Of a DNA stretch of 54,561 nt, positions 39,811 to 48,170 are shown piece after piece. Made by a program: the position numbers and the translations under genes. Position 1 is the stretch's first letter. Every line of letters starts with the position of its first letter. Under the pieces are notes generated by a model. That model searched no databases and was not told the DNA's origin. It worked only from the letters and a program-made list of their open reading frames with translations. Source of the DNA: Lachnospiraceae bacterium (GTDB lineage Bacteria; Bacillota; Clostridia; Oscillospirales; Ruminococcaceae); assembly GCA_023664705.1 (NCBI GenBank), contig JAMPFE010000014.1, positions 1 through 54,561 on the forward strand. The letters run 5' to 3'.

Positions 39811-40528
39811 CGTCCTTCCTCACCGTCACCTTGCAGGTATTCACCATTGTTCCGCTCTCCTTGAACACTTTTTCGGGGAGTGCCTCTATCCTGCCGCCGA
39901 AGCTCTCCACAAGTACTCTGAAATTGTCCGTTCTTTTATCTGTCCTCCACAACACCGAAGCGCTCATTACCGCTATAACACAGCGTTTTGCTATGCTTAT
40001 CGCTTTTATAACGTGCATTATATCCTGCTGCTTGCTGAACGGCGGATTCATCACGATAACGTCATAATCGCACTGCGGCTCGAACTTCATAAAATCCTCG
40101 GCGACGACGTTGAAGCCGCTCTCCGTGAGAAATTTTCGGTTGTCGGGGTTCAGCTCGATGCAGTCGCACCCCGGCATAAATTTCGCGATGTTTCCGCGTC
40201 CCGCGGACGGTTCAAGGCAGCACTCGCCGGGCTTTATTTCGGCTTCTTCGACGAGCTGTTTTGCGAGCGCGTCCGGAGTGGGGAAATATTGAAATTCCGT
40301 CCGCGCATCGGTGTATTCGCTCGTCAAAATAATATCCTGCAAAATGTCCTCAACATCGCTTTCAAAAACGTGCCGCTTCTTCGCGCTGACCCACTTGCCG
40401 CCGATGGCTTTCAGCACCTTGTTCACCTTGAGATACAGAGCGCGGTCAAGCTGCTCCGTGATCTCCATCGTGTTGCCCTCGACGTTCGACTTGGCAAGCA
40501 CCTCGATGACTTCTTTTTCGATCTTCAT
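39794..40528 (-). CDS. N6-adenine DNA methyltransferase
   Basis: 244 aa. The N-terminal 60 residues (LYLKVNKVLKAIGGKWVSAK) are followed by a class I methyltransferase: LEPSAGRGNIAKF (SAM-binding motif I), CIELNPDNRKFL, and the catalytic MNPPFS. These are features of N6-adenine enzymes. ATG 40528 has GGAGGGATTG; the reading frame upstream lies in the next gene. It overlaps a single-TRD specificity protein, which may direct it. Confidence 0.88.
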   Translation of the reverse strand: MKIEKEVIEVLAKSNVEGNTMEITEQLDRALYLKVNKVLKAIGGKWVSAKKRHVFESDVEDILQDIILTSEYTDARTEFQYFPTPDALAKQLVEEAEIKPGECCLEPSAGRGNIAKFMPGCDCIELNPDNRKFLTESGFNVVAEDFMKFEPQCDYDVIVMNPPFSKQQDIMHVIKAISIAKRCVIAVMSASVLWRTDKRTDNFRVLVESFGGRIEALPEKVFKESGTMVNTCKVTVRKDDDSDE

Positions 40529-41220
40529 TTCAATCCCTCCAAAAATAATTGTAATTCTTCTGGAACGGCCTCCCACGGTTCTTTTGCGAGCCGCACGATC
40601 TTGTCCACCGCCTTTATCTGTTCGTTTAAATTCGCCCTTGATCTGCGCTTGAACCATTCTGCGAGCTGTATCGGGTCGTCGGGAATATTCTCGTCCGAAA
40701 AATCGGTTTTCGCCGCTTTTCCGAAGCATTGAGCGAGCAGCACCATTTTTTCAACGGTCTCGCGCTGTTCGTCAATTCCGATGAGTACAAGCGGCAGCTC
40801 GCCGAGTTGTTGAGCGTTCAATTTCCGCTGAAATCCGTTCAGCGGAGAATCGGGATCACTCTCGGGAATTATCGTCGAAAGCGACCCCATAACGCACAAC
40901 AGTCCGTATTCGGGGAGTATCTGCGGCACGAACCGCACCGCGCATATATGCTTTGACAAAACGCAATCGCCGATGTCATTTATCCCGATTTTGCCGAGTG
41001 TTCCGACGACCGAGACGATTATATCGCCGAGCCGCGAGATGGTTTTATTTTCACTATCCTCGACGTATTTTTCGCACCGTATTCGCGCGTCCTTGATGCA
41101 GCTCGCGCCGACGATATATGGCAAGCCGCGTCCGTCAGTGTTGAGCTTGTCGCCGCTAATGTTGCGTCCTTGCAGGATTACGGCTGCGTCGGAGAGTTTT
41201 ATGTAATTTTCGGTCGGCAT
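40525..41220 (-). CDS. HsdS-like half specificity subunit (one TRD)
   Basis: 231 aa. One type I target-recognition domain (about 1-140; KLSDAAVILQGRNISGDKLN, GLPYIVGASCIKDARI, IIVSVVGTLGKIGI) and one conserved helix (IDEQRETVEKMVLLAQ). Full HsdS proteins have two of each; half-size versions can act as dimers. No HsdR and no canonical HsdM are present; the overlapping N6-methyltransferase is the possible partner. ATG 41220 has GAGGTGTG ahead. Confidence 0.8.
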   Translation of the reverse strand: MPTENYIKLSDAAVILQGRNISGDKLNTDGRGLPYIVGASCIKDARIRCEKYVEDSENKTISRLGDIIVSVVGTLGKIGINDIGDCVLSKHICAVRFVPQILPEYGLLCVMGSLSTIIPESDPDSPLNGFQRKLNAQQLGELPLVLIGIDEQRETVEKMVLLAQCFGKAAKTDFSDENIPDDPIQLAEWFKRRSRANLNEQIKAVDKIVRLAKEPWEAVPEELQLFLEGLK

Positions 41221-41229
41221 TTTCACACC

Positions 41230-41454
41230 TCATTTCAATCGTTTTTTCCGAATCGGTGTCGGTTTAGCGATATCAATCCCATGCCGCAAAAACAGCTCGA
41301 TAGTTTCCTCACCGTGTACTGCCCAAAATCCCGACATAAAATCATTTACAGCATTACACGCTTCGAGCGTGGTGCAGCCTACGGATTCGCCGAGTCCTAT
41401 CATCGCATCTTCAAACCGTTTCCACTGCTCCGAATTGCGTTCAAGGTTTGACAT
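41230..41454 (-). CDS. small hypothetical protein
   Basis: 74 aa: NLERNSEQWKRFEDAMIGLG, TTLEACNAVNDFMSGF. Acidic-helical with a basic tail (PIRKKRLK). Unrecognised. ATG 41454 follows AAAGGGATCC. Confidence 0.55.
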   Translation of the reverse strand: MSNLERNSEQWKRFEDAMIGLGESVGCTTLEACNAVNDFMSGFWAVHGEETIELFLRHGIDIAKPTPIRKKRLK

Positions 41455-41755
41455 CGTCGGATCCCTTTCCGTCCATTTTCGCGCCGCAGTTGGTGCAATA
41501 ATTCCACGCGTTTCCAAAAGGTATGGAAACACCGCAATTCGAGCATTTCACATATCTTTGTCTGAAAATTTGACGGTGTTTCCAATGCGCGTGCCTTTCC
41601 CGGCGAACGTCCGCGGCGGGAATATCGTTTAATTCGCTTATCGCCGTATCAATTGCCTTATCCCAACCGTCCGCCCAGCTTTCGGGCTTTGCCCCGCAGC
41701 CGCCTATGGAGTGCAGCATTTCATAAACTTTCTCGCGCTTGATAAAATCACTCAT
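41441..41755 (-). CDS. zinc-ribbon protein with IPAADVR motif
   Basis: 104 aa: SDFIKREKVYEMLHSIG, then NDIPAADVRRERHAHWKHRQ, then ribbon KCSNCGVSIPF...CTNCGAKMDG. A second member of the same family is at 49750-49986. This family (helical start, IPAADVRPE, C-terminal ribbon CxxCGAKMDG) is widespread in clostridial phages; role unknown. Confidence 0.75.
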   Translation of the reverse strand: MSDFIKREKVYEMLHSIGGCGAKPESWADGWDKAIDTAISELNDIPAADVRRERHAHWKHRQIFRQRYVKCSNCGVSIPFGNAWNYCTNCGAKMDGKGSDDVKP

Positions 41756-42416
41756 CTCCGCCGCCCTCGCTTTCGTCAAACATCTCCTGCTTGTAATCCG
41801 TATCGTTCAAGACCTCTCCCGTTTCGGAGTCTATTTTGGAAGCCGCGCTTTCGGGTACGCCGTCCGCAATCATTCTGTATTTTGTGCTGTTGAAATACCG
41901 CGCGATCTCCGACAATTCGTCAGCCATTTTGCCGCCTACTCTGTGCGGCAAAATCACCGCTTGCACATTCAACGCATCGTAAAGGATCACCGCAAAACCG
42001 TTCTTCAGCTTACACTTGAAATAGCGCAAATACTCCATATTGTCGTAAAGCGGCTTGATGTACTTCTCATCGATTGGGATTATTTCGCTGCCTGCTTCGT
42101 CGCTCAGCAGCAAGTGAGTAACGCCGTTGTACTGCACCCGCGTTTCTTTCGGTTCGAGCGGTATTTTTGCCGTTTTGTAATCGTCGCATATTTTGCGAAT
42201 ATCATCGGGCATAGGTTCAGCCTCGCAATTCCACTCGGCTTGCTTGTCCTCGGGAATGTCGAAAATCTTCAGCAACGCCGCGGGTTTCAATGTGGGCATA
42301 CCATCGATTGAATACACGCCCACGCCGTTTGTTATCCACTGCTCGCCGCTCGGCATATACCAAATACGGCAGTATTTCGATTTCTTGAAAATCGCCGCTA
42401 TCGCTTTAAGCTTCAT
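41748..42416 (-). CDS. hypothetical early protein
   Basis: 222 aa, alpha/beta with YCRIWYMPSGEQWITNGVGV, YSIDGMPTLKPAALLKIFD (partial) and VQAVILPHRVGGKMADELS, followed by an acidic tail. Pattern could suit a sliding-clamp-like or sensor domain but I cannot assign a family. ATG 42416; overlaps its neighbours. Confidence 0.55.
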   Translation of the reverse strand: MKLKAIAAIFKKSKYCRIWYMPSGEQWITNGVGVYSIDGMPTLKPAALLKIFDIPEDKQAEWNCEAEPMPDDIRKICDDYKTAKIPLEPKETRVQYNGVTHLLLSDEAGSEIIPIDEKYIKPLYDNMEYLRYFKCKLKNGFAVILYDALNVQAVILPHRVGGKMADELSEIARYFNSTKYRMIADGVPESAASKIDSETGEVLNDTDYKQEMFDESEGGGDE

Positions 42417-43419
42417 CGTTCAGAACCTCCGACATCCGAGCCACCATTGTTTTTATCGCCGCTTGGGGCTTTTCGCGCTCCTCGTCGGGCAGATCCTCAA
42501 GCGCCGCGACGGCCGCGTTAAAGCTGCGCAGGCACTCCTCGACGAAGAATTTCACGCGCTCCTTTTGGGCGCTCGGCGGCGTTTTTTTTGCACTCGACTG
42601 CAAAACCTCTATTTCGGATTTCAGCCGCTCAATTTCCGCGTCCTTCTCCCGCCGAGCGGCGGCATTGGATTCCGTCATTGCGTCAAGCTCCTTCTTGTGC
42701 TGCTTTTGGGCTGCTTTCTTCGCCTTTTCCGCGGCGGCTTTTTCGATCTTGGCGATCTCGTCTGCTGAGGGTTTCTGTACGGCAACCTCGACGGGACGCG
42801 CGGAAAGCTCCTCGTTGCTCTTTTCGAGAGCAATTACGCGCTCTTGGAGTTCCTTTTCGCGTTGTTCGGAGGCTTGCTTCTGCTGTTCCTGCACGCTTTT
42901 CATCGCTTCAAGCTCCGCCGAAAGCCGCTCGTTGTTCTGTTTGAGAGCAATCGCAGCTTTTTCTTCTTTGGTAACGTTTTCGAGTTCCAAAGTCAGCTGC
43001 TCGTTCTTGTTCTGTAATTCCTTGACGCGTTTGGCGAGTTCGCGCGCGGACATTTCCTCGGCGTCGCCGCTCGCGATGAGCGCGTCGCTGTCCTCGTCGT
43101 CAAGCGCCGCCATAAGTACTAGCTTGGTAATTCCGATGTTGGAAAGCTCGGTAAGCCGCTCGCCGTATTTTTCGTAGACCCGGATAAAATTGTACGCCTG
43201 CCGCTGTCCTATCTGCGTTTTGGTGTTGCAGAATTCCTCGAAGGACTCGCAGCCGAGTTCGAGGTAAAGCCGCTCGTCACGCATCGCTTTGAGATCGCGT
43301 CCGACCATGCCGATGCTCTTGACGGCTATTTCGGCGTTCGCGTTGATGTTGTTTTTGAGCAGGATCGCCCGCTCCTGCGGAGTGTTTTCCGCCGTGGTAA
43401 TGATCGTGTTGTTTTCCAT
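42406..43419 (-). CDS. coiled-coil early protein (DUF3102-like start)
   Basis: 337 aa. The N-terminal 110 residues (IAVKSIGMVGRDLKAMRDER, SFEEFCNTKTQIGQRQAYNF, YGERLTELSNIGITK) resemble DUF3102/ParB-middle-type HTH regions of mobile elements. Then a long coiled coil (about 125-290; LEEVTKEEK-type heptads, KELQNKNEQLTLELEN). Probably an oligomeric DNA-associated protein. Upstream of it is the PcfJ-like gene. Confidence 0.65.
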   Translation of the reverse strand: MENNTIITTAENTPQERAILLKNNINANAEIAVKSIGMVGRDLKAMRDERLYLELGCESFEEFCNTKTQIGQRQAYNFIRVYEKYGERLTELSNIGITKLVLMAALDDEDSDALIASGDAEEMSARELAKRVKELQNKNEQLTLELENVTKEEKAAIALKQNNERLSAELEAMKSVQEQQKQASEQREKELQERVIALEKSNEELSARPVEVAVQKPSADEIAKIEKAAAEKAKKAAQKQHKKELDAMTESNAAARREKDAEIERLKSEIEVLQSSAKKTPPSAQKERVKFFVEECLRSFNAAVAALEDLPDEEREKPQAAIKTMVARMSEVLNDEA

Positions 43420-43422
43420 AAT

Positions 43423-45513
43423 TTACGCTCCTATCTGTAATTTTATCGCCGTGGCCGCAGGGGAGAGGGAAAGCGTTTTCAGCTTTTTCTCAACGAATTT
43501 CAGCCACTTGTTGACGAATTTTTTTACTTCCTTCGGGGGATCGCAGTTTCTTTTCCCGTGATTTTGTATGAGCTTGCCGTAATTATCGATGTTCACCGTG
43601 AAGTACGGTGTATCGGGGGCATCGGTTTTGCGAAGCCCGAAAATGTTTGTTTCGCCGTTCGCGCAGCGCTCTGCGTAAGTTTTCACGCAATGGCTGAGCA
43701 CGTTGCTCTCGTTGAGAAATTCTTTCTTTTCGCACAGCGGCACGATCATAAATTCGTCGTCCGAAAACGCCAGATTTTTGAGAATTTCTCCGCGCACGGT
43801 GAGTTTTTCGCTTAGATCCCTGTTTTGGAAATCCTTCAGCATAGCCATTATCCTATCGTGTTCGCGCCTGATGTTTTCGGGATAAAGCAATGAGCGGTCT
43901 CCCAAATCAATCCCGCACTGCTGTGCCATTTCGAGGTAATCCCGAAAAAAGAACACCGCGTTATGCTCGGACAAGCAGAATTTATTCCGCTGCTTTTCGA
44001 GATACCTTATCAGCGTTCCGAATTTTACGGAATTGTAATTATGAATTATTGACGATATTCCTTCAAGCGGATAGTTTTTTTCTATCATAGTCTTGAAATC
44101 CTCAAAGTTGTTGATGGTAAACCCGCAGCTTTTCCAACTGAGATATTGTGTCAGCGAGATGTCGATCTCGGCGAATTTCGCCAGCGTCGGCTTGTCCACG
44201 CCAAGCAGCTTCGCGGGGCTGCCCGACGATCTCGGCGCGAATATCGCTCCGATGGCATTCCCTTGTGAAATAATATCCCACGCGAGTTGATATAGTCCCA
44301 TTTTGGCTATGCTTTCAAGCACGGGGTATTCAAACGCCATTCCGAAGATCCGCGCGGGGTAGTGCTCGTCATTGTTCTCGAAAAGCGGCCGCAGATCCAT
44401 GTTTTTCAGTTTCCGTTCGCCGAGCAGCTCCGCGAGAGCCTGCGTGATCTCGATGATATTTCCGGGATATTTTCGTCCGGTCTCGGCAACGCGGTAGCGC
44501 GGTTGTATGCGCTTCCATCGTTCTGTCCCGTAACAGATATCCAACTTGTATTGGTCGGTGGTCGCAAACTCCCGCCCCTTCACCGTAAAAAACTCTCTGC
44601 CGAATTCGTGAGTGCTGACATTGCAATACGCTTCGTTTTCACGGCTTCCGTAGGATTTCGTAACGCTGAAATATCTGTTGACAAATTCGTTTTCCGACAG
44701 CTGTTCAATGTACGTGACGTTAAACCAATAGCGGCAGTATCTGTCTGCGTTTTTTACGCTGATGTACTGTATCGGTCTGCCACAGTGCGGACAAACACCG
44801 TGCTTGCCGCTCTTAACGCCGGGGATAACGGATTGTTTGTTGCAGCTGCCGCACACGCCGTGCGCCTCGCGTTTTTTGAATTTGTAAAACCACGCCGCCG
44901 TTGAAAAACGCTCCTCGGAGACCCACCGTTCAAATTCCTTGGGCGCTTCCGGTACTTGCCGCATGCGTTGGATAATACGCTCTTCCCGGCGTTCTGCCGC
45001 TCTCTCTGCCTTTTCCTGCTTGTTCAGAGCCTGCAGATTTGCCAGCCAGCATAAGCCGCTCGTATATGTTCTCTCCATGCGCTTGTCCAGCTTGTTCTTC
45101 CGCGCAAAACCGAGAATTATTTCATCGGCGTTTTCAAGCGGCACGTATTTTTCTTTGTTCCACTCGTAAGTAAGATGGCTTGCCATCCACGAGCTCTCCC
45201 ATGTCTCAACGACCGACATTGTGATGGTAAACGTTCCGGGCTTTGAATTGAATTCCTCGTCAAAACGTTCGGAAAGCGTCTCGCCGCTCGATAAAACGAA
45301 ATGCCGCTCGATGATGGGAAGCATCGGCTTACGCTTCCTATCTTGAACCTTCGCACCGTAAACGCACACGGTAAGCATCTCGCTGACAATGTTCGCGGTA
45401 TAGGCGTAATTATCCACCGAGCAACAATACCAGCCGTTGGTGTTTTCGGGGGTTTTTGTTATTCTGACGACCTTTTCATACGGCAGCGACCGCAGGGCTT
45501 TAGCTCCTTTCAT
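43423..45513 (-). CDS. PcfJ-like protein
   Basis: 696 aa. Contains two CxxC pairs (CGSCNK...CPHCGRP, about 218-243), WFNVTYIEQLSENEFVNRYF, and the C-terminal PcfJ signature FLNESNVLSHCVKTYAERCA followed by NIFGLRK. PcfJ is encoded with PcfK in enterococcal conjugative plasmid pCF10; its exact role is unclear. Here the PcfK-like gene precedes it and a Rep gene precedes that, so the block looks plasmid-derived. Confidence 0.88.
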   Translation of the reverse strand: MKGAKALRSLPYEKVVRITKTPENTNGWYCCSVDNYAYTANIVSEMLTVCVYGAKVQDRKRKPMLPIIERHFVLSSGETLSERFDEEFNSKPGTFTITMSVVETWESSWMASHLTYEWNKEKYVPLENADEIILGFARKNKLDKRMERTYTSGLCWLANLQALNKQEKAERAAERREERIIQRMRQVPEAPKEFERWVSEERFSTAAWFYKFKKREAHGVCGSCNKQSVIPGVKSGKHGVCPHCGRPIQYISVKNADRYCRYWFNVTYIEQLSENEFVNRYFSVTKSYGSRENEAYCNVSTHEFGREFFTVKGREFATTDQYKLDICYGTERWKRIQPRYRVAETGRKYPGNIIEITQALAELLGERKLKNMDLRPLFENNDEHYPARIFGMAFEYPVLESIAKMGLYQLAWDIISQGNAIGAIFAPRSSGSPAKLLGVDKPTLAKFAEIDISLTQYLSWKSCGFTINNFEDFKTMIEKNYPLEGISSIIHNYNSVKFGTLIRYLEKQRNKFCLSEHNAVFFFRDYLEMAQQCGIDLGDRSLLYPENIRREHDRIMAMLKDFQNRDLSEKLTVRGEILKNLAFSDDEFMIVPLCEKKEFLNESNVLSHCVKTYAERCANGETNIFGLRKTDAPDTPYFTVNIDNYGKLIQNHGKRNCDPPKEVKKFVNKWLKFVEKKLKTLSLSPAATAIKLQIGA

Positions 45514-45525
45514 ATCGCCGCCCCC

Positions 45526-45882
45526 TTAATCAAACAAATCGTCAAGGTCGAGCGCCAGAGCGGACTTGCCCGGCTTTTCGGGGGTTGGCTTTTGAACGTC
45601 AGTCTCCGATGAAACGGTCGCCGCTCCCTCGATGCCGAAATATTCTCGAACCCAAGCGAAGTGCTGTTCCTCGGAGATCTTGGCAACGCCGCGATTCCCG
45701 CTCCGAACCTCAAATTCTTTTCCTTGCTCAAAGCAATGCTCCAAGCACTTTTTGAGCGTCAGTCCCTTGCCGATGATGTCCTCTCCGATCATCTCGGAAA
45801 CAAGCGGCTCTATGTAAGCCAGCGTGTCGCGTTCGAGGTCGTTTTTCGGCTCTCCGAGCTGTTTTCTTACTTCTTCTGTCAT
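45526..45882 (-). CDS. PcfK-like protein
   Basis: 118 aa: TEEVRKQLGEPKNDLERDTL, SEMIGEDIIGKGLTLKKCLE, then YFGIEG and an acidic C-terminus DLDDLFD. Matches the PcfK-like family that accompanies PcfJ. ATG 45882 has GAAAGGAAA; overlaps the rep stop. Confidence 0.85.
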   Translation of the reverse strand: MTEEVRKQLGEPKNDLERDTLAYIEPLVSEMIGEDIIGKGLTLKKCLEHCFEQGKEFEVRSGNRGVAKISEEQHFAWVREYFGIEGAATVSSETDVQKPTPEKPGKSALALDLDDLFD

Positions 45883-46712
45883 GGTGATTTTCCTTTCTTG
45901 CATAGCCGTTTGTAAATTCTCACATAGCGGCCGTATTTTTTCTTTCTTACCAAACGAAATCTCGCGAACGGGCGTCCGGTGATCTCGTTATAGCCGATGT
46001 ACCAGCTTATCAGCGTCCAACCGACGTAGATCCGCTCGACGTACTTTTTCACCTCGTCGTTGCGCTGTGCTTCTTGAACACCGCGCATCCGCTTTCGGCT
46101 GACCGCGTTATCATCGACGACGTTCTCCGGTCGGACGAGGTTAGTCGAGCAGTTCCAAGAACGCTCGTATTTCGACGCTTGCTTCATCTCTTTCGCGAGG
46201 TACTCGCACAGCGACGCGCAGATCCCGCTGTCGTCGTCCTGTTGGAGCAGCCTCGCCTGCGTGAGACCCAGCTTCCACAGTTTTTCAATGTCGTCGCGGT
46301 TCAAGCCCGCTCCGCTGTTTAGAACGACGTGGAAATGCGGACGAGCTCCGCCGCTCCTTCCCTCGTAAACGTACAAGTATTTAAGTTCAAGACCCAAACG
46401 CTTGTATAACCGCCGTAATCGTTTGACGTAATTCGCAAACTCCTTTTGAGCTGTTTTCTTGTCAACGATCTTGGCGAACGTGAGGGTAACGAGATAATCT
46501 CCCGCCGAAAAATTGTTGTGAAAAAGCCATCGAAACATCTTCCGCGAATACTCGTCGTTGAGGTTCTTGATCTTGGGCGGCGAGACTCGCGTTCTGCTCT
46601 GCCGAGGTTTCTTAACTGCCTCTTTTTCCTCCTCGGAATATTCAAACCAATCGACTTCCTTGTATTTACAATTAAATCGACTGAATGACTTTTCACGAAT
46701 AAAAGTACGCAT
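45879..46712 (-). CDS. HUH rolling-circle replication initiator
   Basis: 277 aa. Motif 1 YLVTLTF (73-79), motif 2 RPHFHVVL with His 126 and His 128 as metal ligands, motif 3 EYLAKEMK with Tyr 171 and Lys 174 (YxxK, single-tyrosine type). It would nick one strand at the origin and prime rolling-circle synthesis. There is no helicase domain. P2 phages also replicate by an HUH protein (gpA), but this one is shorter and plasmid-like. ATG 46712; a three-way-junction palindrome and a small RNA lie just upstream. Confidence 0.92.
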   Translation of the reverse strand: MRTFIREKSFSRFNCKYKEVDWFEYSEEEKEAVKKPRQSRTRVSPPKIKNLNDEYSRKMFRWLFHNNFSAGDYLVTLTFAKIVDKKTAQKEFANYVKRLRRLYKRLGLELKYLYVYEGRSGGARPHFHVVLNSGAGLNRDDIEKLWKLGLTQARLLQQDDDSGICASLCEYLAKEMKQASKYERSWNCSTNLVRPENVVDDNAVSRKRMRGVQEAQRNDEVKKYVERIYVGWTLISWYIGYNEITGRPFARFRLVRKKKYGRYVRIYKRLCKKGKSP

Positions 46713-46798
46713 GCTTTATATCACTTCCATTTTTGAAAGAAAATTTAAAAAAGGAAAACAAAAACGGCAGAGTTGTCAATACTATTTACAAGCCCCGC

Positions 46799-46868
46799 AA
46801 ACGGCTTCGCAAAAGCGATTTCTCGCTTTTGCGGCACGGCGGTTACGCCGCAAAATTCTCAGCCGTTT
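46799..46868. other. three-way-junction palindrome (candidate origin element)
   Basis: Outer stem AAACGGCT (46799-46806) / AGCCGTTT (46861-46868) encloses CGCAAAAGCGA / TCGCTTTTGCG (46808-46818, 46823-46833) and CGGCG-GTTA-CGCCG (46837-46850). Adjacent to rep and in a gene-free gap, it could be a nick site/single-strand origin or a structured RNA. Confidence 0.7.
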
Positions 46869-46882
46869 TTTGAATTTTCCTA

Positions 46883-46911
46883 TTGACTTTTTCGCAAGGA
46901 AGTGATATAAT
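46883..46911 (+). promoter_or_regulatory. promoter of the small RNA
   Basis: TTGACT, 17 bases, TATAAT on the plus strand; transcription should start near 46918, away from rep. Confidence 0.8.
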
Positions 46912-46917
46912 ATTTAT

Positions 46918-46988
46918 AGGGTGATTTGCGGTAACGCAAATGTTTTTCACTTTCTTGCTTTTCCCTCGCTTAGGCGAGGGCTTTTTTT
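46918..46988 (+). ncRNA. candidate ~70-nt small RNA
   Basis: A strong promoter, a hairpin ATTTGCG-GTAA-CGCAAAT (46924-46941), a pyrimidine-rich linker and a terminator CCCTCGC-TTAG-GCGAGGG followed by TTTTTTT. No reading frame or ribosome site. It is antisense to any leftward mRNA that carries rep from upstream genes, so it resembles countertranscribed copy-control RNAs of rolling-circle plasmids. Confidence 0.7.
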
Positions 46989-47184
46989 ATTTCGCGGACG
47001 CTTTCTTCAAAGCCGCTTGCTTTTCGAGCATGCGATCCCGAAACGTGCAGCGAACGACCGACGTTCCGCCGTAATCCGTGAAATACTCGCAGCCGTCGAA
47101 GCAATGCTTCTGACAGACGTCCGCGCGGAATTTCGCGCATAGCACCGCCGCTCCGACATTCTTGCCGCAAACAGGACATTTCAT
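46987..47184 (-). CDS. small Cys-rich protein
   Basis: 65 aa with CPVCGKNVG, then C..H-C-C spacing (DVCQKHCFDGCEYF) and RCTFRDRMLEKQAAL. Probably zinc-binding. ATG 47184 has GGAGGTGATG. Its stop overlaps the terminator of the small RNA on the other strand. Confidence 0.7.
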   Translation of the reverse strand: MKCPVCGKNVGAAVLCAKFRADVCQKHCFDGCEYFTDYGGTSVVRCTFRDRMLEKQAALKKASAK

Positions 47185-47198
47185 TTCATCACCTCCGA

Positions 47199-47717
47199 TC
47201 ACTCAGTCACCCGCGGAAGCAGGTAGTTGTAGTATTCCTCGAGGAAAAACCGCAGTGCCGCTTCTCCGCCGCCTATTCCCGCGCTGTACAGCTTGCCGTC
47301 TGCGGTGCTCACGCCGAAGATCTCCTTGTTCGCTATGACCTTGCGGCAAAGCGCGATTTTCGCGAATTTCACGGGAAGCCGCTCGATCTCCTCGGTGAGC
47401 GTCGGCGGCTTGGCGCAGGCGAACACCGCCTCCCAGCCGCTCGGATCGCCGACCTCGGCGAGCTTCGGCGGCGTTTCCTCGGGAACGGTATCTGCCGGAA
47501 CGTCGGGCACGTCCTCGCATTTTATGTAGACCGCCCTAAACTCGCAATATTCGCGCTCGCCTATGCGGTTTATCGCCATCTTTGCCGAGCGTTCCGACTT
47601 GTACGTTCTGACGCGGCTGTTAAGCCGCTCGAGCACGGGATAATCGCCCTCTCCCATACCCGTAAAGTAAACGTCGTCGCGCCGCTCGTGAACGACCCAC
47701 TTGTCTTTGATCTCCAT
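47199..47717 (-). CDS. hypothetical early protein
   Basis: 172 aa: YPVLERLNSRVRTYKSERSA, AINRIGEREYCEFRAVYIKC (partial), a Pro/Asp-rich linker and ALRFFLEEYYNYLLP. Unrecognised. The same DNA is unusually open in another minus frame, which I take to be a shadow. Confidence 0.55.
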   Translation of the reverse strand: MEIKDKWVVHERRDDVYFTGMGEGDYPVLERLNSRVRTYKSERSAKMAINRIGEREYCEFRAVYIKCEDVPDVPADTVPEETPPKLAEVGDPSGWEAVFACAKPPTLTEEIERLPVKFAKIALCRKVIANKEIFGVSTADGKLYSAGIGGGEAALRFFLEEYYNYLLPRVTE

Positions 47718-47733
47718 GGTTTCACCTCACTCG

Positions 47734-47937
47734 TTAAATTGCTTGAAGAATGTCGTTTATCATCACAAAACCGCTGTCACCGTTGACATTCACTGTGATC
47801 TCAAAGCCGCCGTTGAAGCATATCACCGCCGTTGTCTCATCGCCGCTTATCTTGATTTCTTCAAGATCGTAATGTTGCCGCGTGAGTTTCAAAGTTTCCG
47901 CGAGTTTACTGCAGATTGCCTGCTTGTTTTCGCTCAT
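47734..47937 (-). CDS. small hypothetical protein
   Basis: 67 aa, alpha then beta (KQAICSKLAETLKLTRQHYD, EIKISGDETTAVICFNGGFE). ATG 47937 follows AAAGGAGGTG. Unrecognised; the fold could be a small clasp-like regulator, but this is a guess. Confidence 0.6.
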   Translation of the reverse strand: MSENKQAICSKLAETLKLTRQHYDLEEIKISGDETTAVICFNGGFEITVNVNGDSGFVMINDILQAI

Positions 47938-47978
47938 TGTTTCACCTCCTTTTTTTGAAATCGATTGCAAAACCGCTG

Positions 47979-48170
47979 TCAAAGATCATTGCGATGCACA
48001 CCGCTTGACCGAAGTTCGGCAAGCTCTCGTTCTTTGTTCAATTGCTTTTCGGTTTTGCGGAACGGACAAACTCGACTCGAAAAATCCGTGTTTACCAAAA
48101 TAGCGCAGTAACCGTTTTTGTAGGCAAAGCACTCAATTTCGGTGCAGGGCGCGTCCACGGCAATTCTCAT
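47979..48170 (-). CDS. small Cys-containing hypothetical protein
   Basis: 63 aa: CTEIECFAYKNGYCAILVNT, SRVCPFRKTEKQL. Resembles short phage proteins that bind a metal through CxxxC and CPF. ATG 48170 has GGGGAGGCGG. No role known. Confidence 0.6.
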   Translation of the reverse strand: MRIAVDAPCTEIECFAYKNGYCAILVNTDFSSRVCPFRKTEKQLNKERELAELRSSGVHRNDL

